Shown: positions 24,854 to 34,220 of the stretch, piece by piece
How the letters are laid out: each line of letters starts with the position of its first letter
Numbering within the stretch: the first letter of the stretch is position 1
DNA from: Phytohabitans sp036906915
GTDB taxonomy: Bacteria; Actinomycetota; Actinomycetes; Mycobacteriales; Micromonosporaceae
DNA: 64,000 nucleotides
Assembly: GCF_036906915.1 (NCBI RefSeq)
Contig: NZ_JBAKHX010000028.1
Span: 25,554 to 89,553 of the forward strand
Reading direction: 5' to 3'
Translations under genes and position numbers: made by a program
The notes under the pieces: model-generated
What the model was told of the DNA's origin: nothing
Database searches by the model: none
The model's input: only the letters and a program-made list of their open reading frames with translations

Positions 24854-26410
24854 TTACCGCGCCACCGTCGACCTCTTCACCGCCTCCGACCACCGCTCGA
24901 CCTCGCCGAGCGCCACCGCCCACGCCGTGTACCGCTCCACCTGCTCGGCGGCGACAGTCCGCGCGGTCGGATACCTGCTGGCGTCGGCGAGGTAGCGGCG
25001 AAACGACTCCACCTCGATCCACAGGGCGGTGCCGCGCTCGGTGCGGACCCGCAGCTCCCAGCCGCGGAGCACCATCGCGAAGCCGGCGCCGGCGAGGACC
25101 GCGCCGGCCACGACGGTCGGCAGCCACGACGAGCCGATGCCGCCGCTGAGCACGCCGCCAGCGATCGCCGCCACCACGCCGAGCGCCAGGAGCGCGAAGC
25201 CGGCGAGCCTGACCCGTAGGTGACGGAGCTCGGCATCCTTGTTCGGCAGGCCTGAGTCGTCCCACCACCAGGTCAACCTGCTGCCAAGCAGGTCCCACGC
25301 CGCCTTCAGGTCCGGGTGGTAGGAGCCCAGGGTCACGCTGTCGCGGCCGGCGAAGATCCGGTCCAGGACGGGGTTGACCGCGAGGTCGTCGGACTCGACC
25401 GGTCCCGCCGCGCGGGTCAGCGTCGGACGGTACTCGTCATCGTCGATGTGCAGGTGGCCGTCCAGGGCGGTGGTCATCAGCCACGCGACCTTGTGCTGCG
25501 GTTGGACGCGTTCGGCGAGCAGGATGCCGCCCTGGGCGGGGGTCAGCCCGTCGGGTGGTGTGGGTGTCGGTGTGAGCGGAAGGTCTTCGAGCTCCACGCG
25601 GCGCCCGCCGACCCGTTCACGGCCGAGGATCCGCAGCACGCGGGCGACCGCGAGCGTCACGAGGAGGGCGGCCGCGGCGGCCAGCAGGCCGGGCAGCAAC
25701 GGGTTCGGGCCGGTGCCGGTGTCGCCGCCCAGGGCCTCGGTCGACTCGCTTGGCGGGGCCGCCATCGCCGCCAGGCGGTTGCCCGCGTCCGCGTACACGG
25801 TGACGCCCTTGCCGGGCGCGAGCTTGGTGACGCGGGCGATGACCTCGCCCGGTGAAGGCCGCGACATGGGGCATGGCGAGATGGAGCCCTCGGCTCCCTG
25901 GACGCAGCGCACGCCGTCGAGCGCGAACGGCGCCACCACATGGATCTTGACGACGTCGGCGTCGACCTGCCAGCCGGTGCCGACCGCGTCCCACGCGAGC
26001 TTGCCGTTCGGCGCGACGTCCTTGAGCGTGTACTCGATCCGGTATTGGTGCCGGCCGTAGACCCGCTGATCCGGGTCGCCGATGCGGATGCGGTCGGCGA
26101 GCAGCAGGAACTTCGCGGGGGCCGAGTCCGACGTCACCGTCACATCGGCGCCGTCGGGCGACAAGCCGGGCACGTCGCGGTAGATGCCATGCCGGTCCTC
26201 GAACCCGACCCCGAAGTCGTAGTCGATGACCTCGGTGATGCGGGCGCTGCCGTCGTCGGCGATCCGCGCGCCGACCCACATGCGGGTGACGCGCTCGGTG
26301 CTGCCACCAAGCGCGCCGACCGTCGCAGCCAAGCCGACCAGCAGCGCGGCGACGACCAGCCAGATCGTGTTGATCCGGCGGCGCCGCCGCGCCGGCATCC
26401 GACCGCCCAC
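24854..26410 (-). CDS. DUF2207 membrane protein
   Basis: A 518-aa protein with a positively charged N-terminus and one membrane helix (about 13-33), a long exported DUF2207 domain (to about 215, including YDFGVGFEDRHGIYRDVPGL), a second helix at about 240-260 and a pair of helices around 395-440, then a cytoplasmic tail. GTG 26410 is preceded by GGGAGG at good spacing. Family members are common in Gram-positive bacteria and archaea without known function. It converges on the MarR gene and is separated by only 1 bp from it. Confidence 0.85.
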   Translation of the reverse strand: MGGRMPARRRRRINTIWLVVAALLVGLAATVGALGGSTERVTRMWVGARIADDGSARITEVIDYDFGVGFEDRHGIYRDVPGLSPDGADVTVTSDSAPAKFLLLADRIRIGDPDQRVYGRHQYRIEYTLKDVAPNGKLAWDAVGTGWQVDADVVKIHVVAPFALDGVRCVQGAEGSISPCPMSRPSPGEVIARVTKLAPGKGVTVYADAGNRLAAMAAPPSESTEALGGDTGTGPNPLLPGLLAAAAALLVTLAVARVLRILGRERVGGRRVELEDLPLTPTPTPPDGLTPAQGGILLAERVQPQHKVAWLMTTALDGHLHIDDDEYRPTLTRAAGPVESDDLAVNPVLDRIFAGRDSVTLGSYHPDLKAAWDLLGSRLTWWWDDSGLPNKDAELRHLRVRLAGFALLALGVVAAIAGGVLSGGIGSSWLPTVVAGAVLAGAGFAMVLRGWELRVRTERGTALWIEVESFRRYLADASRYPTARTVAAEQVERYTAWAVALGEVERWSEAVKRSTVAR

Positions 26411-26460
26411 GGCATCCTCCCTGAGGCAAGATCGCCAGCTTAGGGCAGCCGGTCAACCGC

Positions 26461-28932
26461 CTACTCGGTGCGTAACGCGGTTGCGGTCCGCACCTTCGCC
26501 GCCCAGCCGGCCGGGAGCACCGCACCGAACACGGCTATCACCAGTCCACCCAGGACGAGCAGGACGAGCCAGGCCGGCTGATATACCCGCATCACCGCCG
26601 GGGGCAGCGTCAGGCCGGCACTGTCGCCCATCGCGGGCATCACCGCGGCGTGCATGGCCGCGCCGGCGGGTGTACCCAAAAGGCCTCCGGCCAGGCCGAC
26701 CACCGCGACGGAGGCCACCACCATGGCGATGGTCTGCCTCGGCACCATGCCCAGCGCCTTGTGGATGCCGATCTCGCGGACGCGTTCGCGGGTGTCGAGG
26801 ACGGCGGCGTTGAGCACGCCCAGCGCCGCGATCGCGGCGAGCATCAGGGCGAGGGTGGTGGCCAGGCCGGTCACCGCGATGGCGATGTCCCCGCCGGCGC
26901 CGTCGACGCTGGGGTAGGCGCTGAGCCCGAGCGAATCGACGGCGGCGTCGAGGGCCTTGCTGTAGCTGGTCAGGTCGGTGCCGGGGCGGACGGCGACCTG
27001 ATACTCACCGGGTTTGCGGTCGGGGTAGGTGGTCGCGTCGGTGTACACGCTGCGGCCGTCGTTGCTGGTGTCGAAGATCTCGCCGACGATCCGCGCGGTC
27101 ACGGTGGCACCGTCGGTGGCCAGGGTGAGGGTGTCGCCGACCTTCGTGCCGGTAGCGGTCAGCACGGTGGTGGGCACGACCACCTCCCCCGGCCCGTCGA
27201 ACCAGCGACCCGAGATCAGCTCCCAGTAGCCGGAGGCGTCGCCGACGACCGGGTAGACGGTCGCGTTGCCGGCCAGGCCCGAGATCGCGACCTCGTGCTG
27301 GGACGTGCCGTAGAAGCCCTGGGTACCGGACTGGGCGTTGATCGCCGCGGCGACCTTGGCCGGGTCGGGACCGTCGGCGTTCGGGTCGGACCCCTGCCGC
27401 TTCGGCCCCGCCCCCGGCGGTGGCGGACCCCCTGGCGGTGGCCCACCTTCCGGCCCTTGCTGCGGCGGGCCCATGGCGTCGATGGTGACGTCGGCGTTGT
27501 GGTTGCGCAGACGCTGCACCTCCGACAGCGAGGCGCCCAGGCCGATGCCGAACGTGACCGCCGCGGCCCCGAACGTGACCGCCGCGACCATCGCCAGTGC
27601 CCGCGCCGGGTGCGCGAACGGGCGGGACAGGCCGAGCGTGACCGGCCGGGGCAGCGGCAGCCGGGCGCTGAGCCGGGCCGCCCACCGGCCGCGGCCGGCC
27701 CGCGGGGTACGGCCGACGGCGAGCGCGTCGACGGTGCGCAGCCGGCCGGCCCGCAGCGCGCTGATCCACGCGGTGAGCGCCACCAGCGCCAGCGCCCCGG
27801 CCGGCACCGCCACGTCGATCCACGGCGCGACCGCGAGCCCGGCCGTCGCGTACACCGACTCGGTCTGGGTCAGCACCGGACCGGCGGCCAGGTTGCCGAC
27901 GATCACACCGATCCCGGCGCCCGCGGCCGCCGGGATCAGCGCCTGGATGACGTACGCCCGCACCACCTGCGCCGGTGTGAACCCGATCGCCTTGAGGATG
28001 CCGATGCGGTGGGTCGCGGCGCCGACCGCGCCCGCCACCACGTTGCCGACCACGAGCACCGACATGACCAGGCCCAGCACGCCGAACGCGGTCAGGAACG
28101 GCACGAACAGCGCGATCGTGCGTACCGCCTCCTGCTTGACGGTCAGCCAGGAGGTCGCGCCGGTGAGGGCGCCGTCGGGCACGGCCGCCGCGATCGCGGC
28201 GCGGCCCGCCTCGACCTGCGCGGCGGTCGAGGCCGTCGTGAGGCGGTAGAGCATCTGGTACCCGGTGGGCTCGCCCAGCGCGGCCAGGCCCGCCGGGGAC
28301 AGCCAGGCGTCGGCGGTGCCGCCGACCGACCGGGCGATGCCGACGATCGTGAGCGTCGGGCCGCCCGGCGCGTCCGGCGCGCGCAACGACTTTCCGACAC
28401 CGATCGTCGGGCCGTCCACCGACAGGACGATCTCGTTCGGCGCGGTGGCCCAGCGACCGGCGGTGAGCGTGACCGCGTCGACGTCGCCGCCGGGCTCGGC
28501 GCGTCCCGCGATGGTCATCGGCGGCAACGAGAACTCGCCGTTCGGGCCGCCGGCGAGGCTCACCGTCATGGTCGGGTACGGGCCGACCACCGTGGCCACC
28601 CCCGTGGCGTGGACGGTGGCCGACAGCTGGTCGGTGGTGACCTTGCCGGCGTCGAAGCTCGCCGTCAGGTGGGCGCCGCGCTGCTCGGCGAACGCCTTGT
28701 CGAACGGTCCCGACGACGCCACCAGCAGCGCCAGGCCCAGTACGGCCGAGGCGACCGACATCGCGGTGGCCAGCACGATCGCCACGGTCTGCACCCGGCG
28801 CCGCCCGACACCGGACCGCACGACCTTGCCAAGGCCACGCACCGAGCCTCCCGGTTCGCTCGGTCGTGCGGCGCTGAAGGCGGCGCCTTCCCTCCTCGGT
28901 CCAGGCGGCGCCGCGCCAGCTGCCTCGCTCAT
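26461..28932 (-). CDS. ABC transporter permease with two FtsX domains
   Basis: An 823-aa permease of the MacB/FtsX class with two FtsX modules. The first module has helices around 50-75 and 270-390. The second starts near 440, and its periplasmic loop contains a Pro/Gly-rich low-complexity insertion (about 490-520). The final three helices are at 695-800 with the FtsX-type EIGIHKALGMVPRQTIAMVV segment. Such exporters move peptides or antibiotics, or act in envelope stress. It overlaps the ATPase stop by 4 bp, forming one transport unit, and lies divergent from a two-component system. Confidence 0.93.
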   Translation of the reverse strand: MSEAAGAAPPGPRREGAAFSAARPSEPGGSVRGLGKVVRSGVGRRRVQTVAIVLATAMSVASAVLGLALLVASSGPFDKAFAEQRGAHLTASFDAGKVTTDQLSATVHATGVATVVGPYPTMTVSLAGGPNGEFSLPPMTIAGRAEPGGDVDAVTLTAGRWATAPNEIVLSVDGPTIGVGKSLRAPDAPGGPTLTIVGIARSVGGTADAWLSPAGLAALGEPTGYQMLYRLTTASTAAQVEAGRAAIAAAVPDGALTGATSWLTVKQEAVRTIALFVPFLTAFGVLGLVMSVLVVGNVVAGAVGAATHRIGILKAIGFTPAQVVRAYVIQALIPAAAGAGIGVIVGNLAAGPVLTQTESVYATAGLAVAPWIDVAVPAGALALVALTAWISALRAGRLRTVDALAVGRTPRAGRGRWAARLSARLPLPRPVTLGLSRPFAHPARALAMVAAVTFGAAAVTFGIGLGASLSEVQRLRNHNADVTIDAMGPPQQGPEGGPPPGGPPPPGAGPKRQGSDPNADGPDPAKVAAAINAQSGTQGFYGTSQHEVAISGLAGNATVYPVVGDASGYWELISGRWFDGPGEVVVPTTVLTATGTKVGDTLTLATDGATVTARIVGEIFDTSNDGRSVYTDATTYPDRKPGEYQVAVRPGTDLTSYSKALDAAVDSLGLSAYPSVDGAGGDIAIAVTGLATTLALMLAAIAALGVLNAAVLDTRERVREIGIHKALGMVPRQTIAMVVASVAVVGLAGGLLGTPAGAAMHAAVMPAMGDSAGLTLPPAVMRVYQPAWLVLLVLGGLVIAVFGAVLPAGWAAKVRTATALRTE

Positions 28933-29618
28933 CGCACCGCTCCCACGGCGTCGACGGCGACGCGGCCGTCGACCAGGCGGACGGTGCGGGTGGCGCAGTC
29001 CCGGGCCAGGGACAGGTCGTGTGTCACCACGATTACGGTCTGGCCGTCGGCGTGCAGGTCGACCAGGAGCCGCTTGACGTCTTCGCCGGAGGCGGTGTCC
29101 AGCGCGCCGGTGGGCTCGTCGGCGAGCAGTAGCGCGGGGCGGTTCATCAGCGCGCGGGCGACCGCGACCCGCTGCCGTTCACCGCCGGAGAGCCGGCCCG
29201 GGTACGCCTTGGCGTGCCGGCCGATGCCGAGCATGCCGAGCAGGTCGGTGGCCCGCTTGTGCGCCTGCCGGGCCGGTACGCCGGCGAGCTGCGCGGGCAG
29301 TACGACGTTGTCGGCGACGGTCAGGTCGTCGATCAGGTTGAAGAACTGGAAGACCATCCCGACGCTGGCCCGCCGGTACTTCGCGGCGGCGGCCTCGCCG
29401 AGCCTGTCGACGCGTACGCCGTCGACGGTGACCGTGCCGCTGGTGGGCCGGTCCAGGCCGGCGACCAGGTTCAGCAGCGTGGACTTGCCGCTGCCGGACG
29501 GGCCGAGGATCGCGACGGCCTCCCCGCGCGCCACGCTCAGCGACACGTCGTCCAGGGCGGGCGGCCCACCGTCGTACGCGCGGCTCACCGCGCGCAGCTC
29601 GATCAGCGGCGTGGTCAT
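28929..29618 (-). CDS. ABC transporter ATP-binding protein (LolD/MacB type)
   Basis: A 229-aa ATPase with all nucleotide-binding motifs: Walker A GPSGSGKSTLL (about 38-48), the Q-loop FQFFNLIDDLTV, the signature LSGGERQRVAVARAL, Walker B LLLADEPTGALD and the H-loop THD. ATG 29618 follows GGAGACC. It partners with the overlapping FtsX permease. The gene pair is divergent from the histidine kinase/response regulator, the common arrangement for self-regulated peptide or antibiotic exporters. Confidence 0.96.
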   Translation of the reverse strand: MTTPLIELRAVSRAYDGGPPALDDVSLSVARGEAVAILGPSGSGKSTLLNLVAGLDRPTSGTVTVDGVRVDRLGEAAAAKYRRASVGMVFQFFNLIDDLTVADNVVLPAQLAGVPARQAHKRATDLLGMLGIGRHAKAYPGRLSGGERQRVAVARALMNRPALLLADEPTGALDTASGEDVKRLLVDLHADGQTVIVVTHDLSLARDCATRTVRLVDGRVAVDAVGAVR

Positions 29619-29803
29619 AGTGAGGTCTCCTGTCTGCCCTTATCGGGTCGGTCTCGGGGTCGGACCGACGCTAGGGGGACGCCGGGGGTCGGCGCGTCGG
29701 TCCGGCGACGCATCGCCGGTACCGCGTACAGATGACCCGCCGCGGCGTCATCCGTGCGATGTAGTCAGCGGGACGGACGTCGCTGCCTTCGCCGTCGGCG
29801 AGA

Positions 29804-31081
29804 ATGGTCGGCGTGACGGCCGGGACGTGGACGGGCCGGCTGCGTGCGGCGGCCGGTCCGTTGCTGCGCCGGCTCGACCCGCTGCCCCGGCCCAGCCTGT
29901 CCAACCTGTTGTTCGACACCGCCGTGGCGGTGCTGCTGGCCGCCCTCGGCCTCTGGTACGCGATCGAAGAGATGGACCTGCACGGGCGCGAGCTCGTCAT
30001 CGGCCAGGACGTGCCCTACCCGGTGCCGCCACCGCCGTTCATGCCGCCGGCCGACGACGGTGAGATAGCGGGCGCGGTGCTGGTGGTGCTGGTCGCCTGC
30101 GGCGCGCTGGCGCTGCGCCGCCGGTACCCGCTGGCGGTGCTCTTGGTGGTCATCGTGGCGACCGTCGTGACCCCGCACCCGCGGCTGACGTTCTTCGCCT
30201 GCGTGGTGGCCGCCTACAGCGCCGCCGCCTACAGCCCGTACCGGGCGCAGACGATGGTGAGCCTGGCGGTGGCGGCGCTCGCGGTCAGCGTGTTCCAGGA
30301 CGAGGCGCTGCCGACGGTGCCGAACAAGTACGCCACGTTCCTGATCCTGGTGCCGATCGTGGTGGCGAGCCTGGGCCGGCGCACGTGGCGGATGCGCGCC
30401 CTCACCCTCGAACGGGAACAGACCGAGGCGGTGCGCCGCGCCGCCGAGCAGGAGCGTGCCCGCATCGCCCGCGAGCTGCACGACGTGGTGACCCACAACG
30501 TCAGCGTGATGGTCATCCAGGCCGGGGCCGCCCGCAAGGTGATGGACGCGGCGCCCGACCAGGCCAGGCAGGCGCTGCTCGCGGTCGAGGCCGGCGGCCG
30601 GGCCGCGATGGCCGAGCTGCGCCACGTGATGGGGCTGATCTCGCCGGCCGCCGACGCTCCCGACCTGGCGCCGCAGCCGGGCCTGGACGGGCTCGTCACC
30701 CTTGTCGAGCGGGTCCGCGCCGCCGGGCTGCCGGTCGACCTGACGGTGGAGGGCCGCTCCCGGCCCGTGCCGGCCGGGGTGTCGCTGACCGCGTACCGGG
30801 TGGTGCAGGAGGCGTTGACCAACACGGTCAAGCACGCGGCCGGCGCCACCGCGACGGTGACCCTCGGGTACGAGGTCGAGCACCTGCGGGTCGAGGTGCT
30901 CGACAACGGCGGCCGCCCCAACGCCTCCACCGCCACCGGCAACGGCCGTGGGCTCGTGGGCCTGCGGGAGCGGATGGCGATCTACGGTGGCACCCTGGAC
31001 GCCGGCCCGCGCCCCACCGGCGGTTACCGGGTGCGCGCCGTCATACCGCTGGAACCGATCGAGGAGAGCGCGTGCGCGTAG
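29804..31081 (+). CDS. NarL-class sensor histidine kinase
   Basis: A 425-aa kinase. Four to five membrane helices fall in residues 30-190 with a short external loop rich in proline (VPYPVPPPPFMPP). A coiled linker leads to the HisKA_3 helix with H226 (IARELHDVVTHNVSV), and the HATPase domain carries VVQEALTNTVKHA and GNGRGLVGLRERM. ATG 29804 is used; GTG 29813 is close. The stop overlaps the response-regulator start by 10 bp. It is divergent from the ABC exporter, which is its likely target. Confidence 0.93.
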   Translation: MVGVTAGTWTGRLRAAAGPLLRRLDPLPRPSLSNLLFDTAVAVLLAALGLWYAIEEMDLHGRELVIGQDVPYPVPPPPFMPPADDGEIAGAVLVVLVACGALALRRRYPLAVLLVVIVATVVTPHPRLTFFACVVAAYSAAAYSPYRAQTMVSLAVAALAVSVFQDEALPTVPNKYATFLILVPIVVASLGRRTWRMRALTLEREQTEAVRRAAEQERARIARELHDVVTHNVSVMVIQAGAARKVMDAAPDQARQALLAVEAGGRAAMAELRHVMGLISPAADAPDLAPQPGLDGLVTLVERVRAAGLPVDLTVEGRSRPVPAGVSLTAYRVVQEALTNTVKHAAGATATVTLGYEVEHLRVEVLDNGGRPNASTATGNGRGLVGLRERMAIYGGTLDAGPRPTGGYRVRAVIPLEPIEESACA

Positions 31082-31731
31082 TCGTCGCGGACGACCAGGT
31101 GCTGGTCAGGACGGGGTTCCGGATGATCCTCGCCGCCGACGGGATCGACGTGGTGGCCGAGGCGACCACCGGTGTCGAGGCGGTCGCCGCGGTACGCCGC
31201 ACCAGACCCGACGTGGTGCTGATGGACATCCGGATGCCCGAGCTCGACGGTCTCGCGGCCACCCGCCGCATCCTGACCGGGGCGCCCGAGGAGCCCTGCG
31301 TGATCATCTTGACCACGTTCGACCTCGACCACTACGTGTACGCGGCGCTCACCGCCGGCGCCAGCGGCTTCCTGCTCAAGGACGTCACGCCCGAGCACCT
31401 GGTCGCCGCCGTCCGCATGGTGCGCACCGGCGACGCCCTGCTCGCGCCCGCGATCACCCGGCGGCTGGTGGAGCGGTTCGCCCGCCGCGCCCCCGACGCC
31501 CAGAGCCTGCACCGCGACCTGGCCGCTCTCACCCCGCGCGAGGTGGAGGTGCTCAAGCTGCTGGCCCAGGGCCTGAGCAACGCCGAGCTGGCCAGCAGCC
31601 TGCACCTGTCCGAGGCGACGGTGAAGACGCATGTCGCGCGCATCCTGTCCAAGCTCGGCCTGCGCGACCGTGTCCAGGCGGTGGTCGCCGCGTACCAGAC
31701 CGGCCTGGTCACCCCGGGAGCCGAGGCGTGA
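31072..31731 (+). CDS. NarL/FixJ-type response regulator
   Basis: A 219-aa regulator starting at GTG 31072, overlapping the kinase gene by 10 bp. The receiver has VADDQ, phosphoacceptor D52 (VVLMDIRMPELDG), ILTTFDLDHY and K102 (FLLKDVTPE). The LuxR HTH (about 150-210) reads LTPREVEVLKLLAQGLSNAE, then LASSLHLSEATVKTHV. The coupling makes this pair a standard two-component system, probably regulating the divergent ABC transporter genes. Confidence 0.95.
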   Translation: MRVVVADDQVLVRTGFRMILAADGIDVVAEATTGVEAVAAVRRTRPDVVLMDIRMPELDGLAATRRILTGAPEEPCVIILTTFDLDHYVYAALTAGASGFLLKDVTPEHLVAAVRMVRTGDALLAPAITRRLVERFARRAPDAQSLHRDLAALTPREVEVLKLLAQGLSNAELASSLHLSEATVKTHVARILSKLGLRDRVQAVVAAYQTGLVTPGAEA

Positions 31732-31757
31732 CCGAGCCGGCGCGTAGCGTCGTAGAC

Positions 31758-31841
31758 ATGTTGAAGGGATTCGCGACGATCAGCTATTTCGCTGCCAACC
31801 CGCATTGCCTCGAGGTCCTGAAGACGACCGGGCGCGGGTGA
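31758..31841 (+). pseudogene. N-terminal remnant of a VOC-family protein
   Basis: The 27-aa frame starts MLKGFATISYFAA, the typical first strand of glyoxalase/VOC-family proteins, and then departs into unrelated sequence and stops. Its stop codon overlaps the next start by 1 bp. Most of the original gene appears deleted. Confidence 0.45.
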
Positions 31842-32395
31842 TGGACGTTCTGACCTGCGCCGACGCGGCGGAGTGGGAGTCGTGGCTGGCCGCACACCAC
31901 GACTGCCGGCCCGACGTGTGGCTGCGCATCGCCAAGAAGGGCGCCACGGTCCCGTCCGTGACCATCAAGGAGGCGCTCGACGTGGCGCTGTGCTACGGCT
32001 GGATCGACAGCCAGCGCAAGGGCGGCGACGCCGAGCACTACGTGCAGCGGTACTCGCCGCGCGGTCCCCGCAGCCCCTGGTCGCGGGTCAACGTCGGCCG
32101 GGCCGAGGAGCTGATCGCGGCCGGGCGGATGCGCCCGGCGGGGCTGGCCGAGATCGAGCGGGCCAGGGCGGACGGGCGCTGGGACGCCGCGTACGCCTCG
32201 CAGGCCACCGCCGAGGTCCCGCCGGATCTGGTGGCGGCCCTTGCCGCGAACGAGCCGGCCCGGGTGGCCTTCGAGTCGCTGGGGCGCACCGGCCAGTACC
32301 TGGTGATCCTGCCGTTGTTGAAGGCCCGCACCCCCCAACGCCGCGCGACGCTCGTGGAGCGCGCCGTCGGGGACCTCGCGTCTACTCCCAGGTGA
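31841..32395 (+). CDS. YdeI/OmdA-family protein
   Basis: A 184-aa protein of the bacteriocin-protection YdeI/OmpD-associated family. Conserved features are VWLRIAKKG, the LDVALCYGWIDSQRKG box, the RYSPRGPRSPWSRVNVGRAE segment and a C-terminal helical stretch. The family's biochemical role is unsettled. ATG 31841 overlaps the stop of the VOC remnant by 1 bp. Its 3' end overlaps the convergent SMI1-like gene by 14 bp. Confidence 0.85.
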   Translation: MDVLTCADAAEWESWLAAHHDCRPDVWLRIAKKGATVPSVTIKEALDVALCYGWIDSQRKGGDAEHYVQRYSPRGPRSPWSRVNVGRAEELIAAGRMRPAGLAEIERARADGRWDAAYASQATAEVPPDLVAALAANEPARVAFESLGRTGQYLVILPLLKARTPQRRATLVERAVGDLASTPR

Positions 32396-33059
32396 AGTCG
32401 AACGTGCCCGCCTCGACGCGCGCCAGGAACGACGCCACGTCGGTGGCCTGGCACACCGTGCCCTCCCAGCCGGCGCTGGTGATCTCGACCATCAGCACCG
32501 GCGGGGGATCCACGCGCAGGTCCAGCGCGAGGTGCTCGCGGCTACCGTCGCCGCCGATGATGGCGATGCCCGGGTGGGCGGCGACGGACGGCTCGCCCCA
32601 GGCGTCGAGCAGCTCGGCGGCCTCGCCGGGCGGATACAGCCACAGGTAGCAGCCGGTGTCGAGCCAGCCGCGGCGCAGCCATGACGGGCCCGCCAGGTAG
32701 GCGCGCCAGGCCGCGGGCAGCGCCGGGTCGAGCTGATCGTCGGGTACCGGCGCGCGGTAGTCGGACATCTCGACGATGGCGCCGGCCAGCTGGGCGTTCA
32801 GCGCGGGCACGTCGCCGGCGGGAATCCGGTACTCGCCGTCGCTGACCGGGTACCGGTCGAGGAACCGCCGCGGCACGTCGAACGTGGTGACGAAGCCGGC
32901 GCCCTCGGCGGGCACGTACCGCTGCCGGGCGACCGTGGCGGCGGCCGTCCGGGACAGGGTGGCACGCAGGTCGGCGGCCGGCCAGGCGCGCCAGCCCGCG
33001 GCCGCCACCTGCTCCAACTCGGCCGGCCCGACCGCCCGCCACAGCGTCACGAGATCCAT
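32382..33059 (-). CDS. SMI1/KNR4-like protein (tentative)
   Basis: A 225-aa soluble protein. The N-terminal 100 residues contain LWRAVGPAELEQVAAAGW and an RYVPAEGAGF motif whose family I cannot name firmly. The central part ends with SWLRRGWLDTGCYLWLYPPG. The following 70 residues resemble SMI1/KNR4-type folds found in immunity proteins of polymorphic toxins, but the match is by general pattern only. ATG 33059 is the start. No toxin gene is next to it. Confidence 0.5.
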   Translation of the reverse strand: MDLVTLWRAVGPAELEQVAAAGWRAWPAADLRATLSRTAAATVARQRYVPAEGAGFVTTFDVPRRFLDRYPVSDGEYRIPAGDVPALNAQLAGAIVEMSDYRAPVPDDQLDPALPAAWRAYLAGPSWLRRGWLDTGCYLWLYPPGEAAELLDAWGEPSVAAHPGIAIIGGDGSREHLALDLRVDPPPVLMVEITSAGWEGTVCQATDVASFLARVEAGTFDFTWE

Positions 33060-33121
33060 CGCCGGCACAGTAGCGGGCCGGGGTGCCAGCCGGCGGCGCT
33101 GGTCCACCGGCTGGTACGCCG

Positions 33122-33772
33122 TTACTGCAGCGCCTGTGTCTGGCCGGCCACCTCGCGGACCTGGCCGTCGCCGAGCTGGTACGACATGCCGACGACCGCG
33201 CACGCGCCGCTCGCGACGGCGCGGGCGAGGGGCTGGGAGTGCGCGAGCAGGTGGTCGACGGTGCGCTGGATGTGGATGTCGACGATCTGGTCGATGTCGT
33301 CGATGTTGCGGCTGGTGGCGACCGAGACGCTGGGCACGATCGCGTCGACGACGGCGCGCAGGTGGCCGGTGGGCTGGGCGCCGCCGGCCACGGCGTCGCG
33401 GGCGGCGGTGACGGCGCCGCACGAGTTGTGCCCGAGTACGACCACCAGCGGGGTGTGCAGCACGGTGATGGCGTACTCGATGCTGCCGAGCACCTCCGGC
33501 CCCACGGTGTGCCCGGCGGTGCGCACGACGAACAGGTCGCCGAGGCCACGGTCGAAGATGATCTCCGCGGCGAGGCGGGAGTCGGAGCAGCCGAACATCA
33601 CCGCGAACGGCGTCTGGGCGCCGGCCAGCGCCGCCCGGTGCTCGGCGTCCTGGTTGGGATGGATGCGGGTGCCGGTGACGAAGCGTCTGTTGCCGGCGCG
33701 CAGTTCGGCGAGGGCGCGGTCGGGGGTCACGGGCGGGCCATCCGGCCAGTGCCCGGCGTGCGGATCGATCAT
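33122..33772 (-). CDS. Beta-class carbonic anhydrase
   Basis: A 216-aa zinc enzyme that interconverts CO2 and bicarbonate. Zinc ligands are visible as C62 with the D64/R66 dyad in GCSDSR, and H115 and C118 in GHNSCGA. The AGNRRFV start segment and VRTAGH motif match the class. Length is normal. ATG 33772 is the start. It stands alone between the SMI1-like gene and a stretch of decayed sequence. Confidence 0.95.
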   Translation of the reverse strand: MIDPHAGHWPDGPPVTPDRALAELRAGNRRFVTGTRIHPNQDAEHRAALAGAQTPFAVMFGCSDSRLAAEIIFDRGLGDLFVVRTAGHTVGPEVLGSIEYAITVLHTPLVVVLGHNSCGAVTAARDAVAGGAQPTGHLRAVVDAIVPSVSVATSRNIDDIDQIVDIHIQRTVDHLLAHSQPLARAVASGACAVVGMSYQLGDGQVREVAGQTQALQ

Positions 33773-34100
33773 GGCCGCTCCTGGAAAGTGGTCACGTAAC
33801 TCGCAGCTTTGAGCCTGGCGATCCGGCGCGCAGTAGCGCACGCCACAGCCGCCAAAATCCTCTCAGTTTTCGGGCCACGAACTAGGAGATTCCGGTCATC
33901 CGCGCGAGGCGCACGGGCGCGGGTCAGCCGGCGACGGGTGCCGGTCACCCGATGTCATCAGGCGTGCGGGCCCGCGGTGACCTCGCCGATCGTCCGAGGA
34001 TCTCGCCGACCCGCGCGACCTGCGCCTCCAGCTCGCGGGTCCGCGCGGCACCGAGCCGAGGCGCCGCGCGCACACCTGCGCGAACGTGTACTGGCGCACC
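33773..34100. other. 330-bp stretch with possible decayed coding sequence
   Basis: No intact gene. On the minus strand near 33950-34080 a frame reads ARTRELEAQVARVGEILGRS, a helix-like segment with coding-like composition, but I cannot identify its family. It adjoins the epoxide-hydrolase remnant. Confidence 0.4.
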
Positions 34101-34178
34101 TCAGCGCACCTTCGCGAAGGCCGCGGCCAGGTCGGCGGCCATAGCGGCCTGGGGGATGTCGATGCGAAATGGCGTCAT
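34101..34178 (-). pseudogene. N-terminal remnant of an epoxide hydrolase
   Basis: The 25-aa frame begins MTPFRIDIPQAAM, the typical start of epoxide hydrolase N-terminal domains (usually followed by LDDLR...TRWP), and stops after about 25 codons. It is divergent from the WYL regulator by 42 bp. A regulator with its former target gene deleted is the simplest reading. Confidence 0.5.
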
Positions 34179-34220
34179 GCCTCTAACGCTAGAGCCCATG
34201 TAGGCCAGATACTGGCACAC

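Noticed and set aside
26650..30063. A very long open frame antisense to the ABC transporter genes
   Set aside because: It is a GC-bias artefact: repetitive Arg/Gly/Asp content, no domains, and it covers recognised genes on the other strand.
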